Below are positions 9,103 through 17,035 of a DNA stretch of 64,000 nucleotides, one piece after another (position 1 is the stretch's first letter; each line of letters begins with the position of its first letter). Made by a program: the position numbers and the translations under genes. Origin of the DNA: Marinibium conchae (GTDB lineage Bacteria; Pseudomonadota; Gammaproteobacteria; Enterobacterales; Alteromonadaceae); the NCBI RefSeq assembly GCF_015595035.1, contig NZ_JADNRN010000001.1, forward strand, positions 1,612,001-1,676,000. Reading direction: 5' to 3'. The notes beneath the pieces were generated by a model. It saw only the letters and a list, made by a program, of their open reading frames with translations. It did no database searches and was not told the origin of the DNA.

Positions 9103-10806
9103 ATGAAATATATTGCTGTAGCTCTGCTACCGTTTCTGATGACTGGGTGTGTACTAACACAAAATACACCGCTAAGCAGTTCAGAAACTCAACCTCAAGT
9201 TAACACCAACGAGCTTCGAAATGCTAGTGCTTCGAGCCTTAGTGCAGAAGAAAATACTAGCGAGATATGCTCGACTGAAAAAGACAGCGAATTCTCGGCT
9301 TGTGAAACAAAAAGTGATGGTGTACTAACGGTGATCCATCCTTCACATCCCATGGAACTCGAGCTTTTAAACAATCAGGAACCTGCTCAGGTTGAAATAG
9401 CTGACGTATGGGAACGAGTGAGACAAAACTTGGCTTTTGATGTACCCAATCAAAAACGCGTGAATAGTCAGCGCGATTGGTATTTAAAACACCCAGCTTA
9501 CATGAAGCGTGTTTCGAAACGCGCCGAACCATTTTTACACTATATTGTTGAAGAGCTCGAGAAGGCCAATATGCCGGCTGAGCTTGCCCTTCTCCCCATT
9601 GTGGAGAGTGCTTTTGATCCATTTGCCTACTCGCATGGCAGAGCTGCCGGAATGTGGCAGTTTATTCCTAGCACTGGCAAGAACTATGGCATGAAGCAAA
9701 CATGGTGGTACGATGGCCGTCGTGATGTTATTGCTTCCACCGACGGAGCCATTCGTTATTTGAAGCGCCTACACAAACTATTCGACGGCAATTGGATGCA
9801 CGCTCTAGCCTCCTATAATAGTGGTGAAGGGCGCGTTATGAGAGCAATACGCGACAACAAAAGACGTGGAAAGCCTACCGACTTTTGGTCTCTCGACCTT
9901 CCCAGAGAAACACGAGCATACGTTCCAAAGTTGCTAGCACTCGCTGATATTTTAGCAAATAAAGAAAACTACAATTTCGATTGGCCAGCCATTAGCAACC
10001 AGCCGGTGATAGAGGTCGTTGATATTGGCTCACAAATTGACCTAGCCATGGCTGCGAAATTTGCAGGTCTATCGACCAAAGAACTACACGCATTAAACCC
10101 GGGTTTTAATCGCTGGGCAACTGATCCCGACGGTCCACATCGCTTGGTACTACCAAAGCGAGTTGCAGATACCTTCATTGCCTCACTAGAACAAACCGAT
10201 AAAAAAGACAGACTCAATTGGGTGCGCCATAAGGTGAAATCAGGGGAAAGTTTAGGCTTAATAGCAAACAAATACCACACAACTATCGACGTTATTCAGA
10301 ACATCAATGGTATGAGCTCTAATCTAATTATTGCTAACGACTACCTGTTGGTGCCAGTGGCTCTAAAAAGCATGGAAGAATATTCATTGTCTGCCGAGCA
10401 ACGACTGGCTCGAACACAAGCACAAAAGCGTGGCGCCTATAAAGTAAACCACACTGTGAAAAGTGGCGATACCTTCTGGGATATATCACGGGCTTACAAA
10501 GTGACTGTGCGCGAACTCGCTAAATGGAATGGCATGGCTCCCAGAGACCCACTTATTCCCGGAAAGGAACTCGTTGTTTGGCAAAATAATGATATCAAGA
10601 CAAACAAGAGTGCTTCGCTTTCTGGCCGCTCAGAAGTAACGCGCAAACTTACCTATACCGTGCGCAATGGCGATTCTCTCTCGCGCATCGCTAGCAAGTT
10701 CAAAGTGAAAGTAAGTGACATCACTAAATGGAATAGCTTGAGCAAAAAGCGCTACTTACAACCCGGCCAAAAGCTTAAGCTATTCGTTGATGTAACGAGA
10801 ACTTAA
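9103..10806 (+). CDS. mltD: Membrane-bound lytic transglycosylase D
   Basis: Cleaves the glycan strands of peptidoglycan from the inner face of the outer membrane. A lipoprotein signal ends at LMTGC (about residue 16). A family 1 SLT domain (about 130-255) contains the catalytic glutamate in [11 protein letters not shown] and the following [12 protein letters not shown] and [10 protein letters not shown] motifs. Three LysM peptidoglycan-binding repeats begin near residues 375, 447 and 520, each with the VKSGDT-like opening. Its stop codon overlaps that of convergent cysS by four bases. Confidence 0.96.
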   Translation: MKYIAVALLPFLMTGCVLTQNTPLSSSETQPQVNTNELRNASASSLSAEENTSEICSTEKDSEFSACETKSDGVLTVIHPSHPMELELLNNQEPAQVEIADVWERVRQNLAFDVPNQKRVNSQRDWYLKHPAYMKRVSKRAEPFLHYIVEELEKANMPAELALLPIVESAFDPFAYSHGRAAGMWQFIPSTGKNYGMKQTWWYDGRRDVIASTDGAIRYLKRLHKLFDGNWMHALASYNSGEGRVMRAIRDNKRRGKPTDFWSLDLPRETRAYVPKLLALADILANKENYNFDWPAISNQPVIEVVDIGSQIDLAMAAKFAGLSTKELHALNPGFNRWATDPDGPHRLVLPKRVADTFIASLEQTDKKDRLNWVRHKVKSGESLGLIANKYHTTIDVIQNINGMSSNLIIANDYLLVPVALKSMEEYSLSAEQRLARTQAQKRGAYKVNHTVKSGDTFWDISRAYKVTVRELAKWNGMAPRDPLIPGKELVVWQNNDIKTNKSASLSGRSEVTRKLTYTVRNGDSLSRIASKFKVKVSDITKWNSLSKKRYLQPGQKLKLFVDVTRT

Positions 10807-12188
10807 GCTTTACGCCAGGTAGTACCCGACGCACTATCTTCAAGCACAACACCCATCGCATTTAAAGCATCGCGGGCTGCATCTGCCGCAGCCCAGTCTT
10901 TTTCTGCACGTGCAGTATTGCGCTTATCGATGAGCGCCTCTACTTCATCAGCAAAATCAGCGCTACCATCACTATCAGCAGTGCCCTGTAAATATTCCTC
11001 GGGCTTCATTTGTAAAATACCGAGTATCGCGCCTAATTTTTTCAGCACCCCAGCCAGATCCCTAGCCTCCTCACCTTCGGCTTTATTTAGATCTTTTGCT
11101 ATGTCAAACAAGACAGAAAAGGCAATAGGCATATTGAAGTCATCATTCATAGCTGCTTCAAAGCGATGCAAATAACCAGCGTGACTCAGTTCCACATCGA
11201 GGTTTGGCTCAATACCACGCAAAGCGGTATATAACCTTTCTAAACCTGATCTTGCTTGAGCTATGCTATCTTGTGAATAGCTGAGTTGACTTCTATAGTG
11301 CGCAGACATCAAAAAGAAGCGTAAGGTTTCAGGATCGTGCGCTGTAAGCACATCTCGCAGGGTGAAAAAATTTCCCAGCGACTTCGACATCTTAACGTCA
11401 TCAACCTGCACCATTCCGGCGTGCATCCATGTATTTACATAGGGTGTATCGAACGCACAGCACGACTGCGCGATTTCATTTTCATGGTGTGGAAACATAA
11501 GATCTGAACCGCCGCCGTGAATATCAAAATGCTTGCCCAAGTGTTTGTGGTTCATTGCGGAACACTCAATATGCCAACCCGGGCGACCATTTCCCCAAGG
11601 CGATTGCCAGCTCGGTTCATCTGGTTTTGCAGACTTCCATAACACAAAGTCCATTGGGTCGTTTTTATCGTTAGACATTTCAACACGAGCGCCAGCATTT
11701 AATTGCGACAGGTCTTGCTTACTCAACTTACCGTAGTTTTCAAAAGAGCTAACGTCGAACAAAATATCACCTGACGGCGCTTGATAAGCGTGTTTATTAT
11801 CAACTAAGCGTTGAATTACACTGATAATTTCAGGCATGTGTTCAGTCACGCGTGGCTCAATATCGGGCTCAAGCAAATTAATCGACGCAAAATCTTCATG
11901 CATCATGGCAATTGTGCGTTTAGTGAGTTCATCTGGAGTTTCGTTATTTGCCAAGGCACGCTGTATAATTTTGTCGTCGACGTCTGTGATATTCCTAACA
12001 TAATTGACGTCGTAGCCTATGTGGCGTAAATAACGAACCATAATATCGAAACTTAAATAGGTTCTAGCATGCCCCATGTGACAGAGGTCATACACTGTGA
12101 TTCCACAAACATACAAACCTACCTTATTCGCTACGAGTGGCTTGAAGGTTTCTTTTTTGCGGGTCAGTGTGTTAAATATCTGAAGCAT
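10803..12188 (-). CDS. cysS: Cysteinyl-tRNA synthetase
   Basis: Charges tRNA-Cys; monomeric class I synthetase of 461 residues. The zinc-binding cysteine in YVCGITVYD precedes the HIGH-type motif HMGHARTYL. The later zinc ligands lie in GWHIECSAM and the HHENE segment, and the KMSKS loop is [11 protein letters not shown] (about residue 268). The C-terminal anticodon-binding region ends with TTWRKA. The divergent upstream neighbour is ppiB, as in many gammaproteobacteria. Confidence 0.97.
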   Translation of the reverse strand: MLQIFNTLTRKKETFKPLVANKVGLYVCGITVYDLCHMGHARTYLSFDIMVRYLRHIGYDVNYVRNITDVDDKIIQRALANNETPDELTKRTIAMMHEDFASINLLEPDIEPRVTEHMPEIISVIQRLVDNKHAYQAPSGDILFDVSSFENYGKLSKQDLSQLNAGARVEMSNDKNDPMDFVLWKSAKPDEPSWQSPWGNGRPGWHIECSAMNHKHLGKHFDIHGGGSDLMFPHHENEIAQSCCAFDTPYVNTWMHAGMVQVDDVKMSKSLGNFFTLRDVLTAHDPETLRFFLMSAHYRSQLSYSQDSIAQARSGLERLYTALRGIEPNLDVELSHAGYLHRFEAAMNDDFNMPIAFSVLFDIAKDLNKAEGEEARDLAGVLKKLGAILGILQMKPEEYLQGTADSDGSADFADEVEALIDKRNTARAEKDWAAADAARDALNAMGVVLEDSASGTTWRKA

Positions 12189-12359
12189 GTTTGCGCTGTA
12201 CCTTTGTTGTACATTAGTTTTAGTGCGCGAATTTTAGCACTGCGCCAACAAATGTGAACATCTTTTCTCTGTAAACTAATAAAACAGTGTCAATTCGTTG
12301 GTCTTAATGCCGTTTTACGCTAACATTGCGGCACAATTTACACTAATAAGGAAAGATCG

Positions 12360-12854
12360 ATGGTACTTCTAAAAACTAACCACGGTGACATTAAAATCAA
12401 TTTATTCGAAGACGCTGCCCCTAAAACAGTTGCTAACTTTTTAAGCTATGTTGAGGAAGGTTATTACGATGGCACTATCTTCCATCGTGTAATTGGCAAC
12501 TTTATGATCCAAGGTGGCGGTTTTGAGCCTGGCCTCGAACAAAAGGCGACTAAAGACAGCATTGAAAACGAAGCCGATAATGGCAAAAGCAATAAAGTGG
12601 GCACCTTAGCGATGGCTCGCACGAATGATCCCCATTCTGCAACTTCACAGTTTTTCATTAACGTAAAAGATAACGATTTCCTAGACTTTAGCGCCCCAAA
12701 TGCGCAGGGTTACGGCTACTGTGTATTCGCAGAAGTAGTAGAAGGTATGGACGTTGTAGAGAAAATCAAAAGCGTGCAAACTGGTAACATGGGCATGCAT
12801 CAAGATGTTCCGTTAGAAGATGTTGTGATTGAGTCTGCTGTTGTAACAGACTGA
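12360..12854 (+). CDS. ppiB: Cytoplasmic peptidyl-prolyl cis-trans isomerase B
   Basis: A 164-residue cyclophilin that catalyses proline isomerisation during protein folding. It has no signal peptide, which marks it as the cytoplasmic PpiB rather than PpiA. Characteristic segments are [13 protein letters not shown] with the catalytic arginine, the [17 protein letters not shown] loop and the [15 protein letters not shown]-terminal strand. A good ribosome site (AAGGAAAG) precedes the ATG. lpxH follows after 13 bp, so the two are probably cotranscribed. Confidence 0.97.
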   Translation: MVLLKTNHGDIKINLFEDAAPKTVANFLSYVEEGYYDGTIFHRVIGNFMIQGGGFEPGLEQKATKDSIENEADNGKSNKVGTLAMARTNDPHSATSQFFINVKDNDFLDFSAPNAQGYGYCVFAEVVEGMDVVEKIKSVQTGNMGMHQDVPLEDVVIESAVVTD

Positions 12855-12867
12855 GTATAAACACACT

Positions 12868-13593
12868 ATGTCGGTCACCTATTTCATTTCGGATCTGCAT
12901 TTAAGTGCTGATCGCTCAGACATTAGTCAATGTCTATATCAGTTTTTGCAAACTGATGCGCTGAAAGCCGACGCCCTGTATATTTTGGGTGATTTGTTTG
13001 AAGTATGGATAGGTGACGACGATATTACTGACTTTTCAGAAAGCATTGCTAATGCATTAAAGTCACTTAGTAGGTCAGTACCGATTTACTTTATCCATGG
13101 GAACCGTGATTTTGCAATTCGACATGCCTTTGCAAAAAAAGCAGGAATGACGATACTTCCCGAACAATACACTATCGATTTATATGGCACACGTGCTTTG
13201 CTCATGCATGGTGATGAACTGTGTACGAGAGATGTTGCTTATCAAAAGTTTCGTCGGAAGTCGCGAAGTTGGTGGTGGCCACGACTGATGCTTATGCTTC
13301 CGCTTAAAACTCGACAGAGAATTGCACAAAAAGGCCGCGAGACAAGTAAAAATAATCAGAAGCATTTGAGCGCCGACATCATGGACGTTACTCAAAGTGA
13401 AGTGGAAAATGTCATGCTAAAACATGACGTAAAGTTACTCATCCATGGGCATACTCATCGCCCCAACGTGCATTTTTTCAACCTAAATAATATCGCAATG
13501 CAACGAATTGTTTTAGGTGATTGGTATGACCAAGGCAGTGTTTTGGTCGCGACACCAGAAAAGCTATCGTTGGAAGTGATGAGCTTCGCCTGA
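12868..13593 (+). CDS. lpxH: UDP-2,3-diacylglucosamine hydrolase
   Basis: Removes UMP from UDP-2,3-diacylglucosamine to give lipid X, an early lipid A step at the cytoplasmic face of the inner membrane. This calcineurin-like manganese enzyme has 241 residues and all expected metal motifs: ISDLHLS, LGDLFEVWIGDDD, IHGNRDFAI, MHGDELCTRD and the closing IHGHTHRP. It is the standard partner of ppiB and indicates a lipopolysaccharide-bearing outer membrane. Confidence 0.97.
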   Translation: MSVTYFISDLHLSADRSDISQCLYQFLQTDALKADALYILGDLFEVWIGDDDITDFSESIANALKSLSRSVPIYFIHGNRDFAIRHAFAKKAGMTILPEQYTIDLYGTRALLMHGDELCTRDVAYQKFRRKSRSWWWPRLMLMLPLKTRQRIAQKGRETSKNNQKHLSADIMDVTQSEVENVMLKHDVKLLIHGHTHRPNVHFFNLNNIAMQRIVLGDWYDQGSVLVATPEKLSLEVMSFA

Positions 13594-13628
13594 GCTACTT
13601 GCTCTATAATAACGCTAAGCCGCATAAA

Positions 13629-13736
13629 ATGAAAAGTTGCCCGTTTAAAAAGGCGGAGTTTACGCGTCTTCATCAACAGTTAAATAATCTCATTAAAGTA
13701 GCGAAAGAGTTTGAAATAAGTCCTTGCGCAGATTAG
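13629..13736 (+). CDS. Possible 35-residue small ORF, unrecognised
   Basis: An ATG-started frame of 36 codons between lpxH and the coiled-coil gene. The peptide is basic and partly amphipathic and contains HQQLNNLIKVAKEF. No clear ribosome site precedes the ATG, and the same frame stays open upstream, with a TTG at 13599, just after the lpxH stop. It could be the cotranslated tail of the ppiB-lpxH unit or chance. Nothing identifies a function. Confidence 0.22.
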   Translation: MKSCPFKKAEFTRLHQQLNNLIKVAKEFEISPCAD

Positions 13737-13833
13737 ACTTTAACAAATAATTAATAAGCAGTAATTAAAACTGCATAAGAAGTGTGTTCAAGGCTGTAAC
13801 ACTTCATTACCCGCAATCGAAAAGGACGTCTTT

Positions 13834-14724
13834 ATGTTCAAACGTAGTATCAAATATATCGTACTAGTTGTCATCAACATCATCGTGCTTTCGTATCTTT
13901 TTTTAAACGACAAACCCACTGATACAGACTCTTTCGATACCGACTATGTTCTTGGCTTACTCGACGCCAACAACAAGCTAGAACAAAACATTGCAGATTT
14001 AAGCGAGGAAAACGCATACTTGGAAAGCGCTGCGGAAGATACACAGCGCCAAATAATGGCTACACGTGGGGTTATCGACAAAAACAATGCATCTTTAGCA
14101 CAATGTCGGAGCGAACAGGCAGAAGCTTTAGCATTGGCAGAACAACAAGCGAAACAAAGAGCGCGTTTGAACCCCTCAACTGTATATGATGCTGAAGAAT
14201 GCAGCGATAACGCTGTACAGGCTAGTTTTTTAGCCAAACAACTGAACTCACAAAAAGAAAGAATGGCGGCGATTATTGCGCAGAAGGACAATTATGCAAA
14301 TCAGGCCAAAGCATTACGCGCACAAATTGACAGTAGCGGCAACGAATCAGCAAAATATGAGCTAGAGAGAGCTCGCTATAAAGCAACAATAAAACAACTG
14401 GAAGAAGACCTAAGCTCCGATATTTACCTTAAACAAGTGTACACAACACCTACCTACTGCCAGCCGCCTCGCTATGAGACTCTAGTATGTGTAGAGCGCC
14501 TATTAGTTCGTCCAAGATTCAGTAGAAAACCTTTCACTGATATTCAAGTAAGTCTTATAAATCCGAACGGAAAAACCGTCGGTAAGTACAGCTTCGATTC
14601 TACCAAGGCTAAGTTGGTGAACTTCCCCTTCCCTCGCAATAGTGAGGAGCCTGCTGGGGAATACACCATTAGTTTTAAAGTTGATGGGCTTAACCTTAGT
14701 GAAAAAGTTATCCTAAAACACTGA
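13834..14724 (+). CDS. Membrane-anchored coiled-coil protein, function unknown
   Basis: I do not recognise this 296-residue protein. It starts with a basic stretch and one hydrophobic helix (about residues 8-25), typical of an N-terminal inner-membrane anchor. A long coiled coil rich in E, Q, A and K follows (about 45-195). The C-terminal domain (about 205-296) looks all-beta, with CQPPRYETLVCVERLL and a run of short strands; its cysteine pair may form a disulfide, which would fit a periplasmic location. An AAAGGA-type ribosome site precedes the ATG. It lies 82 bp before the cytidylyltransferase gene on the same strand, so envelope-related work is plausible but unproven. Confidence 0.7.
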   Translation: MFKRSIKYIVLVVINIIVLSYLFLNDKPTDTDSFDTDYVLGLLDANNKLEQNIADLSEENAYLESAAEDTQRQIMATRGVIDKNNASLAQCRSEQAEALALAEQQAKQRARLNPSTVYDAEECSDNAVQASFLAKQLNSQKERMAAIIAQKDNYANQAKALRAQIDSSGNESAKYELERARYKATIKQLEEDLSSDIYLKQVYTTPTYCQPPRYETLVCVERLLVRPRFSRKPFTDIQVSLINPNGKTVGKYSFDSTKAKLVNFPFPRNSEEPAGEYTISFKVDGLNLSEKVILKH

Positions 14725-14737
14725 TAATGAGCGAAAA

Positions 14738-14759
14738 AGATAAGACTCTGTGCTTATCT
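14738..14759. repeat. Inverted repeat between coiled-coil gene and tagD-like gene
   Basis: AGATAAG and CTTATCT form a perfect 7-bp hairpin with an 8-nt loop just after the stop codon at 14724. There is no T-run, so it could be a processing site, a weak terminator or an operator. Confidence 0.4.
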
Positions 14760-14806
14760 AGTAAAGCGGATAATACTTGGCAAATTAGATAATTCTAGGA
14801 GCTATA

Positions 14807-15295
14807 ATGAGAACGGTAGTATATGTTTCGGGTACTTTTGACCTTTTCCATCGCAATCATTTGAAGATGATAGAGTACGGCGCTGGGCTTGGGGATACTC
14901 TCATTGTTGGTGTTAGTACCGACGAATTAGTTAGTTCTTACAAAAAGCCGCCGAGTGTGCCTTTTGAAGAACGTATTGCGATTATAGAGGCGCTCAAATA
15001 TCCCGACGTTGTGATTCCTCAGCGTTCACTGGAGCACACCGACCGCGTTAGCGATTTGAATATCGATATTTTCGTAGTTGGTGACGATTGGCGTGGTAAA
15101 TATGACTATTTGCGCGACCTCGGCGTACAAGTATTTTATTTCCCTTACGGTGCTGGCGTAAGCAGCTCAAACCTAAAGACCAAAATATACAACCAATATA
15201 AAAAGCTTGTAGAAGAGGCCGATAAGCACCCTAATCCAGAAGTAAAAGAAGTGGGATCACACAACCCAGATATCAATCCTTCGAAAACAAAATGA
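14807..15295 (+). CDS. TagD-like cytidylyltransferase
   Basis: A 162-residue nucleotidyltransferase of the glycerol-3-phosphate/ethanolamine-phosphate cytidylyltransferase type, expected to join CTP to a phosphorylated alcohol and give a CDP-alcohol. It opens with VSGTFDLFHRNHLKMI. The HxGH signature is HRNH, with asparagine for glycine. GDDWRGKYDYL matches the TagD GDDW-GK-D segment. GAGVSSSNLKTKI replaces the RTEGISTT motif. A strong ribosome site (AGGAG, five bases before the ATG) is present. Its stop overlaps the start of the next gene (ATGA), so the two are translationally coupled. Glycerol 3-phosphate is one possible substrate; others fit. Confidence 0.85.
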   Translation: MRTVVYVSGTFDLFHRNHLKMIEYGAGLGDTLIVGVSTDELVSSYKKPPSVPFEERIAIIEALKYPDVVIPQRSLEHTDRVSDLNIDIFVVGDDWRGKYDYLRDLGVQVFYFPYGAGVSSSNLKTKIYNQYKKLVEEADKHPNPEVKEVGSHNPDINPSKTK

Positions 15296-15891
15296 AAAAA
15301 ATACTGATTACCGGTGGCGCTGGCGACTGGGCCAAAAGCTTTACTCAGCATCACGGCGCCGACTACGATATCGTGACTTGTGGTAGAAACGAGCTTGATG
15401 TGAGCTCTATCGAGAGCGTTCAAGCTTTCTTCGCAAACAGAAAATTTGATATCGTCATTAACAACGCCGGGAGTATACATCCGAAGCGCGTTGTTGAAGC
15501 CGATGCACAGAAGTGGATAAACGATATTAATGTGAACTTAATAGGCACATTTTTGGTTAGCAAGGCGGCACTAGAAAAGAACGAACGCACGACGATTATC
15601 AACATTTCTTCTACCGCTGGTTTCAACGCTTACAACAATTGGTCGTCGTACTGCAGCGCCAAAGCCGGCGTAATTACTTTTTCCAAGTGCCTAGCCAATG
15701 ACAATTATGAGAGCTATTGCGTTTGTCCTGGTGCCATTGATACTAAATTTCGAGATGGCTTGAACCTATCTAATGCTAACGCCATGACTTCCGAGCACCT
15801 TTCTAGTTATATTGTCGATATTTTGGATGGTAAATATCACAGTGGTGATGTGCTATTTATTCGTAAAGACGAGTTCGTGCTAAACCCTTAA
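15292..15891 (+). CDS. Short-chain dehydrogenase/reductase coupled to TagD-like gene
   Basis: A compact NAD(P)-dependent SDR of 199 residues. INNAG, the ISSTAG serine, the YCSAK catalytic Tyr-Lys pair and CPGAIDT are all present. The cofactor loop is divergent: TGGAGDWAKSF instead of TGxxxGIG. It overlaps the cytidylyltransferase by four bases. By analogy with TarJ/Bcs1 systems, where a reductase makes the alditol phosphate that is then activated with CTP, it may supply the alcohol for the TagD-like enzyme. That is inference; the substrate cannot be read from sequence. Confidence 0.85.
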   Translation: MKKILITGGAGDWAKSFTQHHGADYDIVTCGRNELDVSSIESVQAFFANRKFDIVINNAGSIHPKRVVEADAQKWINDINVNLIGTFLVSKAALEKNERTTIINISSTAGFNAYNNWSSYCSAKAGVITFSKCLANDNYESYCVCPGAIDTKFRDGLNLSNANAMTSEHLSSYIVDILDGKYHSGDVLFIRKDEFVLNP

Positions 15892-15968
15892 AAGCCAAGC
15901 TTTCATTGTTAAGTCTATTGTATTTATTTTAGAGTGTTAAGTTTAGCGTATAGATTATAGTGCGTTGC

Positions 15969-15984
15969 GCTTAGCGTGCTAAGC
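15969..15984. repeat. Inverted repeat between convergent SDR and miaE genes
   Basis: GCTTAGC, a two-base loop and GCTAAGC form a perfect 7-bp hairpin in the 161-bp convergent gap. There is no T-run on either side, so terminator function is uncertain. Confidence 0.35.
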
Positions 15985-16052
15985 TCATCATGTAAACGAA
16001 GACAATTTGCAGCAAAGCGCTGTTTTCAAAAACCTTGGTTAGAGCCTTTAAT

Positions 16053-16892
16053 TCAGGCCCGCAGCCTTTGTTTTCCCTGATCTATCGTCACGGCAGTATT
16101 TACTGGTACGCCACTATTTACTGGTACGCAACTATTTATTGGTACGCCACTATGGAATCTAAAATTATCATCCTCTGAAGCAATCAGTTCGTTCTCTACT
16201 TCACGAAAGTACTGAACCCGTTCCTCTATATCCTTGCCAGCAATCGATTCTGCTAGCTCAAGGTAGTCTTCAAAATGGCGCGCTTCTGAACGTAGCAAAG
16301 AGACGTAAAAATCCCCTAGTTTTTGGTCGACGAAGGGCGCAATTTTGGCAAAACGCTCACAAGACCGGGCTTCTATAAACGCTCCACAAATGAGTTTATC
16401 AATTAATGCATCGGGTTCGTGGGTTTTGACGTGCTTGAGCATACCCTTGGCATAGCGGCTAGAACTGATGTTATCGTATGGAATACTATAGTGCTCCATC
16501 ATTTCCAATACTTGATAAAAGTGATGAAGCTCTTCTTTAATAAGCAAGACCATTTTATCCACCAGCTCTTGACCGTATTTAGCGTTATCACTCACCAACA
16601 TCGTTTTTGACAGTTTGTTAGCTTTTGCTAGCGCCTTCCAATCGCCCGTCATGCGATAAGTAAAGTCTTCATATGGTTTAAGCCATTCTAGCAACACTTT
16701 GCCCGACTCTTTATCTACTGCATAGCGGCGTATTAAAAACATCGCACTCTGCGCTGCCTTTAACTCACAAACTAAATGGTCGAGCAAAACAATAGAGAGA
16801 TTTTCAGGCTTTATTGCTTCGGCAATCCACTCTTCTGGTGTCTCGCACTTCAGGAAGTTTTTAATTGGTTCTAGTAATTTTTCCAATTTCAT
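16053..16892 (-). CDS. miaE: tRNA-(ms2io6A) hydroxylase
   Basis: A diiron monooxygenase that hydroxylates the isopentenyl group of ms2i6A37 in tRNAs reading U-starting codons. Ferritin-like metal motifs are seen in EELHHFYQVLE and RSEARHFEDYLE, with further carboxylates in DHLVCELKAAQ and FIEARSCERFA. I start at 16892 because MKLEKLLEPIKNFLKCETPEEW aligns with known MiaE N-termini; a longer frame reaches 16922. The last 30 or so residues are an odd repeated tail (GVPIN, CVPVN, GVPVN) encoded by an 18-bp tandem repeat. Confidence 0.93.
   Translation of the reverse strand: MKLEKLLEPIKNFLKCETPEEWIAEAIKPENLSIVLLDHLVCELKAAQSAMFLIRRYAVDKESGKVLLEWLKPYEDFTYRMTGDWKALAKANKLSKTMLVSDNAKYGQELVDKMVLLIKEELHHFYQVLEMMEHYSIPYDNISSSRYAKGMLKHVKTHEPDALIDKLICGAFIEARSCERFAKIAPFVDQKLGDFYVSLLRSEARHFEDYLELAESIAGKDIEERVQYFREVENELIASEDDNFRFHSGVPINSCVPVNSGVPVNTAVTIDQGKQRLRA
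16095..16153. repeat. 18-bp tandem repeat inside the 3' end of miaE
   Basis: About 3.3 copies of an 18-bp unit, ACTATTTACTGGTACGCC on the plus strand, begin at 16095, 16113, 16131 and 16149. Each unit adds six residues of the type SGVPVN to the end of MiaE. The copies differ by one to three bases. Confidence 0.85.
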
Positions 16893-17035
16893 ATCTCTAT
16901 ATAAGCAATTGTTTTTAAACAACTACTGAACGTGTAACACTCTATTTTGACAGTATTCTACCATAACTAAGCCTAATTTTTTTAACTGGAATGAATAATT
17001 GCGAGCAAAAATATCCCCGTCATTCACGATCCTTC

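Noticed and set aside
10803-10806. Overlapping stop codons of convergent mltD and cysS
   Set aside because: The four-base overlap is real, but it is an ordinary result of compact packing and does not disrupt either protein.
16095-16153. Repeats in miaE as a CRISPR array
   Set aside because: The units are contiguous with no spacers and are in frame within a coding gene.
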